A DNA stretch of 64,000 bases, taken from positions 58,486,148 through 58,550,147 of the forward strand of contig ML679966.1 in assembly GCA_007922225.1 (NCBI GenBank). The letters are read 5' to 3'. The notes under the pieces are model-generated. The model was given only the letters and a program-made list of their open reading frames with translations. It had not been told where the DNA came from and made no database searches. The translations under genes and the position numbers were made by a program. Every line of letters starts with the position of its first letter. The first letter of the stretch is position 1. Source of the DNA: Emydura subglobosa (Eukaryota; Chordata; Testudines; Chelidae). Shown in pieces: positions 61,407-64,000 of this stretch.

Positions 61407-61853
61407 GGGCTAGATCCACAAAGGGATTTAGGTGCCTAACTGTCACTTAAGGTGCCTAAGCCTAAAATGTAGATAATCAAAACCTCCATTCAGCTGCTGC
61501 TTCAACCCGTAGGCATCAAACTTCCCTAGGCATCTAAATTCTGGTGATAGATTCCTCCTGGCATTAAAAATCTACCACTTGGCCTGTGCATAGCCACCTA
61601 AGTCCTGATGCCCAGTACCTATCTCATGCTTAAACGCCAGTGAAATTCTCAAACTAGGCATTTCTCTGCTTCTGTCACTCATAGGGCCCAATCCAGTGGG
61701 CAAGCTCAGAGGCTATAGTAGAGCATCCCTATGAGACACAGTCCTATAGGGAAGGGAACATCTAGCAATGACAGTGGTGACACCATTTCCCTTTTCCCCA
61801 GTAGTAAGAGCATTCACCCAGGACATGAGATCCTCACTTCCTCTGACAGAGCA

Positions 61854-61918
61854 GGGATTTGAAGCAAGGTTTCCCAATCCCCAACCTGAATGCCTTAACC
61901 CTTGGGCTGTGGGGTATT
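61854..61918 (-). repeat. tRNA-like segment 1 within the element
   Basis: The minus strand reads 'cacagcccaagggttaaggc' (A-box position) and ends 'ccttgcttcaaatccc' (B-box position), about 40 bases apart. Just upstream on the + strand, 61800-61846 ('agtagtaagagcattcaccc') looks like an opposing tRNA-like half, so the two would fold against each other. Confidence 0.45.
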
Positions 61919-62026
61919 TTGAGGTGAGTGTTCATCTCTCCTGTTGAAGCTTTGTCCTGAATACTTAAATATTGTACTTTGTAGTGAATACTTAAATATT
62001 CCTGGCGGTAGGGAAGCAACTCATTC

Positions 62027-62072
62027 AGTAGCCTAGTGGTACTGGAATAGGGGAGACTCAAGTTCAACTAGC
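62027..62072 (+). repeat. tRNA-like segment 2 within the element
   Basis: 'cagtagcctagtggtactgg' (A box TAGCCTAGTGG) and 'actcaagttcaactag' (B-box-like). Shorter than a tRNA between the boxes. Confidence 0.45.
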
Positions 62073-62156
62073 TGCTCCAATCACTATTGAAGTACTTAAT
62101 ACACCGTGGAATAGCTCTAAGCAGGAAAGACTGAGAGAGTCCCATTGTAGAATACA

Positions 62157-62212
62157 TTATAGACTGCTTGTGAAGGCACTCTCCTGAGAGGGGGAAAACC
62201 TGGGTCAATTCC
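62157..62212 (+). repeat. tRNA-like segment 3 within the element
   Basis: 'ttatagactgcttgtgaagg' then 'cactctcc', and the B-box-like 'cctgggtcaattcc'. The A box is degraded and the B box better kept. Confidence 0.4.
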
Positions 62213-62229
62213 TTGATCTTTTCAGAGAG

Positions 62230-62276
62230 AGTGGATCTTTGAATCTGCATGAGTTGTTTAACCACTGAACTATTAG
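62230..62276 (-). repeat. tRNA-like segment 4 within the element
   Basis: The minus strand reads 'aatagttcagtggttaaaca' (A box) and 'gcagattcaaagatcc' (B-box-like). It faces segment 3 across 17 bases, forming an opposed pair. Confidence 0.4.
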
Positions 62277-62585
62277 TTATAAGGCGGGCATTCCTCCTCA
62301 GTTCTTTGTGAGAAAAGGACTGACCTAGCTTAGGCACCCATCTACAGGAAAGGGTTCATGGCTGTGAATCCCTTGTGAAGATATGTGCCTAACTCTGGGC
62401 TGGAGGAAGACAACTAAGTCTGTGACTGGGATGGAGCTTAGGCCACACCCTTCTCCTTGGCATTTCCTATCGGTTATTTTAAGCAACTCCCTGCTCAGCT
62501 TGCTGGATCCCATTCTTAGGCACTTAACTTGCCCTGTGCATGGCATAGTGAGCCTGGACACCTAACTGGGCTGTGGATTTCACAA

Positions 62586-62769
62586 GATGACAGACCACCT
62601 ACAATTAAGCATTGCAATGTAGAGCCTTAATTCCCTGTGTGGCTGTAGCCCAAAGTAACTTTGAATCTGGAGAAACTTTAGGATTTAAGTAACCCAGAAA
62701 GTCATTCTAGTCTAGTTGCTTTTAAATTAAAGCCGTTACTCAGTGCTTAATTTTTTAAAGCATTAGCTC
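62586..62769. other. Short unique stretch
   Basis: Between two repeats; nothing recognisable. Confidence 0.4.
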
Positions 62770-63730
62770 ACTGTGATGCTGTATGATTGAAATATGACCA
62801 TTTGTATCTTTGTTGCTACCACTTTCAACAGTTGCAACAAATCTTGTACGACGTATATCATGTAAGGTGTCAATGGAAAAGTAACAATCTATCAACTATG
62901 ATTATCCTGTTTATATGTATATCATCTTTATATCTAATGTTATGAATACTGGCTATGTATTTGATCCCAAATGCATTTGTTCCTGGGTGATACCCACCAG
63001 ATAAGATTTACATTTGAGCCAAACAGCTATGCATTAATAGCTCATTAAGGACACTTCACACTAACAATGCGACATCAAAGAAACTCATCCCAACCAGCAA
63101 GCCATTCCTTTGGATGCTTTAGAAAGAATATGGGCAATGGCTGCTCCTTTGAGTCATCAAAGCATGTAAGTACATGTGATATGCTCATGTGACCCTGGAT
63201 GCCATCTTGAGACTGTAACTGTCCACAAACGGAGGCTGTGAATGCTGTTTGAAACAGAAAGTCTCTAGGCACAGGGCAAAAAGACCCTAGAAACATCTCC
63301 ATTTTGCCTCTTTCCAGCTCTGATTCTCGGGACTATGGAATTATAACTAAAAGGAGCATATGGAACTATGGACTGAGGATCTTCCAATCTTTTGGAAGTT
63401 ACCAGAGACTTTACAAGCCAGCAGTCTATAACATCACAGCTACAAATCTTACATAATATCATTGCTGTTATCGTATGTATATGTTCTATTAACCATTTTA
63501 ACTCTCTTTTCTTTTATTAATAAACCTTTTAGATTTTAGTTACTAAAGGATTTGCAGCAGCGTGATTATTGGGTAAGAGCTGAGTTTTATATTGACCTGA
63601 CTATGTGGCTGGTCTATTGAGATCAGACAAACCCTTTGTTTGATTAAACTGGTTTTCAATAACCACTCATCATAAAGTGTCCTGAATCTGGTATTCTCAG
63701 CTGTGACTCATTGAGGCATGGTGATACCCA
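62770..63730 (+). repeat. LTR-like interspersed repeat with poly(A) signal
   Basis: Starts near 'tgtgatgctgtatgattgaa' (62774), carries 'cttttattaataaacctttt' at 63512-63531, then 'gattttagttactaaaggat' and 'gcagcagcgtgattattggg'. The AATAAA and what follows resemble 35385 and 26705. No coding capacity. I judge it an LTR-like or similar high-copy repeat from texture; the family is unknown and the right end is only approximate. Confidence 0.35.
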
Positions 63731-64000
63731 CCATCTTTACTGACTGCATGATATAGTTTCTTGGAATCTTAGACACCTTCTAGTGTGCATGGTACATACC
63801 CTTGGTATTATGATCTTTAAAATTAGAAGTACAACCAAGGTCATGACCACTTACATTAATTAAAGATTCCACAGCAATTCATGTAAATTAGAGGCATATG
63901 TCACAATGCTAATGCCAAATCAATATGCGTTATTCCCAATTAAATCCAATCCTCAATCCTACACTGTTTAGATATCAAAATGTATAGTTTTTTCTCCCCC
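63731..64000. other. Unique sequence to window end
   Basis: Nothing recognisable. Confidence 0.4.

Larger units (their letters stand above)
61407..62585. mobile_element. DNA-transposon-like element with tRNA-like segments
   Basis: The left end 'gggctagatccacaaaggga' followed by 'tttaggtgcctaact', and the right end 'ggacacctaactgggctgtg' followed by 'gatttcacaag', are inverted relative to each other, the pattern of a family of reptile non-autonomous DNA elements rich in 'ggtgcctaa' words. Length is about 1.2 kb and there is no transposase. The interior carries at least four tRNA-like segments in both orientations (see the separate entries). Superfamily and exact ends are uncertain; no target duplication was identified. 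Confidence 0.5.

Noticed and set aside
61990..62072. A real tRNA gene
   Set aside because: Box spacing and arms do not allow a full cloverleaf; it is part of a repeat element.
1..64000. CRISPR arrays, operons, integrons or phage modules
   Set aside because: No regularly spaced repeats, no dense same-strand coding, and the repeat content is vertebrate.

Overview
The window looks like vertebrate nuclear DNA with no intact host gene that I can name. It is A+T-rich, its long reading frames belong to decayed transposons, and the repeats are those of a sauropsid: CR1 LINEs whose 3' ends run into ATTCTATG-type repeats, MIR/CORE-type SINEs, many hAT-like miniature elements (termini like GGGTATGTCTACAC, or the 'ggacatctggtca' end), and a Ty3/gypsy-type LTR retrotransposon. 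This mix suggests a turtle, with a crocodilian as the alternative. That is recognition from memory of repeat families; no search was run.

Layout. 1-13.8 kb: mostly unique A+T-rich sequence with two LINE 3'-coding remnants (2.1 kb, 10.1 kb), a MIR-like SINE (9.0 kb) and a hAT element with a hairpin core (11.95-12.57 kb). 13.85-14.5 kb: two CR1 fragments facing opposite ways. 16.3-17 kb: a G+C-richer repeat patch with a tRNA-like segment. 18.8-28.2 kb: scattered palindromic miniature elements, a CR1 scrap, LTR-like blocks and an antisense MIR. 28.25-29.8 kb: a long decayed antisense CR1. 31-33 kb: two segments with exon-like splice signals; the 105-base segment at 32741-32845 is the best host-exon candidate in the window. 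34.2-37.2 kb: two more CR1 copies, a hAT end and an LTR-like block. 37.2-47 kb: largely unique, with palindromic elements, a SINE tail and two unexplained reading frames (41.7-42.3 kb and 45.2-45.5 kb).

47-58.2 kb is the structural centre. A gypsy-like retrotransposon has its 5' LTR, gag, protease, reverse transcriptase and RNase H at 52.9-56.3 kb on the + strand, but its 3' LTR lies at 47.08-47.42 kb in the opposite orientation. A CR1 element is likewise split: its 3' third is at 47.53-48.07 kb (+) and the remainder at 56.31-58.17 kb (-). Flipping 47527-56306 restores both elements at once, so this is an inversion of about 8.8 kb with breakpoints inside two transposons. One junction carries a 51-base inverted copy of sequence from the other, and the integrase region is missing.

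58.2-64 kb: short repeat remnants, then a DNA-transposon-like element of about 1.2 kb (61.41-62.59 kb) holding several tRNA-like segments in both orientations, then an LTR-like repeat with a polyadenylation signal.

The recognisable genes are all transposon genes, and all carry frameshifts or stops. Nothing here forms an operon, CRISPR array or other prokaryotic system.
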